6,759 nt of DNA from JAZQHR01 sp045540695 (lineage in GTDB: Bacteria; Bacillota; Clostridia; UMGS1810): assembly GCA_045540695.1 (NCBI GenBank), contig JAZQHR010000125.1:1-6759 (forward strand), given 5' to 3'. Positions within the stretch are counted from its first letter, which is position 1. Each line of letters opens with the position of its first letter. Both the position numbers and the translations under genes were made by a program. The notes below the pieces were generated by a model. The model saw only the letters and a list, made by a program, of their open reading frames with translations, had not been told where the DNA came from and did not search any database. Below are positions 5,875 to 6,759 of the stretch, in pieces.

Positions 5875-6618
5875 ATGACTCACAAAACATATATACGCGA
5901 TGTTGCCTCAAGTGACACTGCCGTTTTATTCATACACGGCTTTTTGGGAAGTCCGAAGCATTTCGAACCATTTTACGAGTGCATACCTGATAATTTTGCT
6001 ATTTATAACATCTTACTCGACGGACATGGAAAGACGGTAAGAGATTTTTCGAATGCATCTATGGAAAAATGGAAAAAGCAAGTTGACGACACAGTAAATG
6101 AGATGCTTAAAAAATATTCAAAAATCATAATAATGGCACATTCTATGGGAACATTCTTTGCAATGGATGCTTCAATTAAGCACCCTGAAAATGTAAAGGG
6201 CATATTTCTTCTGGGCTCTGCCATAAAGATTGGTGTTAAGCCAAATGCTATTTCAAACACATTAAAGGCATTTTTTAATAAAATAGAAAAAGACGATTAT
6301 ATCGCCCAGGCATACAAAAACTCGCACAGTGTAACTCTGGACAAATGCGTATGGCTGTATGCAGGATGGATACCAAGATATTTAGAGCTTTTTAAACAGT
6401 CAAGAATATCGAGAATGAGCATAAAAAACGTAAATGTACCATGTTTCTTTTTCCAATCAGCAAATGACGAACTGGTATCGATAAAGTCGGTAAGGCACAT
6501 TCCGCATAAAGAAAATATACAAGTGCAGATACTCAAAACATCAAGACACTTTATATATTCTAAAGAGGATTTTAAAATAGTATATGATGCTTTTTTAGAT
6601 TTTCTAAACAAAGCATAA
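5875..6618 (+). CDS. Alpha/beta hydrolase (carboxylesterase / monoacylglycerol-lipase-like)
   Basis: This is a 247-residue single-domain alpha/beta hydrolase, likely an esterase or lipase acting on a small acyl ester in the cytoplasm, as no signal peptide or membrane segment is present. VLFIHGFLGSP (17-27) carries the oxyanion-hole HG. LLDGHG (47-52) matches the loop found in Est30- and monoglyceride-lipase-type enzymes. IMAHSMGT (86-93) holds the nucleophile S90 in an A-x-S-x-G elbow, with Ala replacing the usual first Gly. D198 in QSANDELVS and H225 in TSRHFIYSKED complete the triad with normal spacing. Residues 115-185 form a cap-like insert rich in aromatic residues. The ATG at 5875 follows an AGGAAGTGA ribosome site (5862-5870). 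The gene is monocistronic, divergent from the aminotransferase and closed by its own terminator. The exact substrate is not deducible. Confidence 0.92.
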   Translation: MTHKTYIRDVASSDTAVLFIHGFLGSPKHFEPFYECIPDNFAIYNILLDGHGKTVRDFSNASMEKWKKQVDDTVNEMLKKYSKIIIMAHSMGTFFAMDASIKHPENVKGIFLLGSAIKIGVKPNAISNTLKAFFNKIEKDDYIAQAYKNSHSVTLDKCVWLYAGWIPRYLELFKQSRISRMSIKNVNVPCFFFQSANDELVSIKSVRHIPHKENIQVQILKTSRHFIYSKEDFKIVYDAFLDFLNKA

Positions 6619-6628
6619 AAATAAATAT

Positions 6629-6652
6629 CCACCCGCATAGCGGGTGGTTTTT
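6629..6652 (+). terminator. Rho-independent terminator of the hydrolase gene
   Basis: CCACCCGC (6629-6636), loop ATA and GCGGGTGG (6640-6647) form a perfect 8-bp GC-rich stem followed by TTTTT (6648-6652), starting 10 nt after the stop codon. The reverse-strand side is also T-rich, so it may stop transcription from the right as well. Confidence 0.94.
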
Positions 6653-6759
6653 CATCTTCGGGCATAGCCCTATATAACACTGGCTGCACACAAGTGTGCT
6701 TTTTATTGACCTGCCAGTCACGCACTTGTTACTTGCTACCCATAAATGGGTCTCTCGGA
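6653..6759. other. Hairpin-rich non-coding segment, possible structured RNA or palindromic repeat
   Basis: No convincing coding frame covers this stretch, which runs off the right edge. It contains a closely spaced set of self-complementary elements: GGGC-ATA-GCCC (6660-6670), ACTGGC (6679-6684) with GCCAGT (6713-6718), GCACAC-AA-GTGTGC followed by TTTTT (6686-6704), and ACCCAT-AA-ATGGGT (6738-6751). ACAAGTGTG (6690-6698) can alternatively pair with CGCACTTGT (6721-6729), one G-U included, competing with the local hairpin and crossing the ACTGGC/GCCAGT helix. The density is well above that of the other intergenic stretches here. The strand and function are undetermined. Confidence 0.45.
6686..6704 (+). 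terminator. Second terminator-like hairpin downstream of the hydrolase
   Basis: GCACA (6686-6690), loop CAAG and TGTGC (6695-6699) are followed by TTTTT (6700-6704). The stem is short, and it may be a back-up terminator for the hydrolase or part of the structured segment around it. Confidence 0.4.

Noticed and set aside
5723..5911. A 62-codon hydrophobic reverse-strand frame in the divergent spacer
   Set aside because: It spans both promoter regions and the start of the hydrolase gene; its aromatic- and Ile-rich content is what AT-rich DNA gives by chance.
6297..6725. A 142-codon reverse-strand frame opposite the hydrolase 3' half and the terminator
   Set aside because: It lies mostly antisense to a well-supported gene, crosses a perfect terminator stem and the hairpin-rich tail, and shows no recognisable domain. 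It is a shadow frame.
6706..6735. A plus-strand promoter starting from TTGACC near 6707
   Set aside because: At 17 nt the -10 position reads TTACTT, a poor match, and no gene start follows within the window.

Overview
The window looks like chromosomal DNA from a low-GC Gram-positive bacterium, most likely a member of the Clostridia. This is inferred from AT-rich intergenic DNA, strong AAGGAG-type Shine-Dalgarno sites, near-consensus vegetative promoters, stem-plus-U-tract terminators and the protein families present. No mobile element, CRISPR array, rRNA or tRNA is visible.

Three transcription units are apparent. (1) Right to left from about 2990 to the left edge: a promoter at 2998-3026 drives an HI0933/BaiN-type flavoprotein (1802-2971), a COG2509-type FAD-dependent dehydrogenase (246-1805, overlapping the first by 4 nt as ATGA) and a glycerophosphodiester phosphodiesterase (start at 243, cut by the window edge). 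The three genes are tightly packed and probably translationally coupled. (2) Right to left from about 5691 to 3029: a near-perfect promoter at 5698-5726 drives a class III PLP-dependent aminotransferase (4274-5644). After an intercistronic terminator-like hairpin (4227-4264) comes a Gfo/Idh/MocA-family NAD(P)-dependent oxidoreductase (3074-4207), and the unit ends at a strong terminator (3029-3066). (3) Left to right: an alpha/beta hydrolase (5875-6618), divergent from unit 2 across a 230-bp AT-rich spacer with its own promoter and several inverted repeats, and closed by a perfect terminator (6629-6652).

The last 107 bases (6653-6759) carry no convincing gene but are dense in short palindromes and competing pairings, and could be a structured RNA or a dispersed palindromic repeat.

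Functionally, unit 2 pairs an alcohol/ketone oxidoreductase with a ketone/amine transaminase. This suggests interconversion of a hydroxyl and an amine on a sugar- or cyclitol-like substrate, but the substrate cannot be read from the sequence. Unit 1 puts two flavoproteins of poorly defined function in one message with a phospholipid-headgroup hydrolase. I do not see a clear-cut new defence or mobile system. The most unusual points are the terminator inside unit 2, the non-canonical aminotransferase active site, the coupled flavoprotein pair and the hairpin-rich right end.
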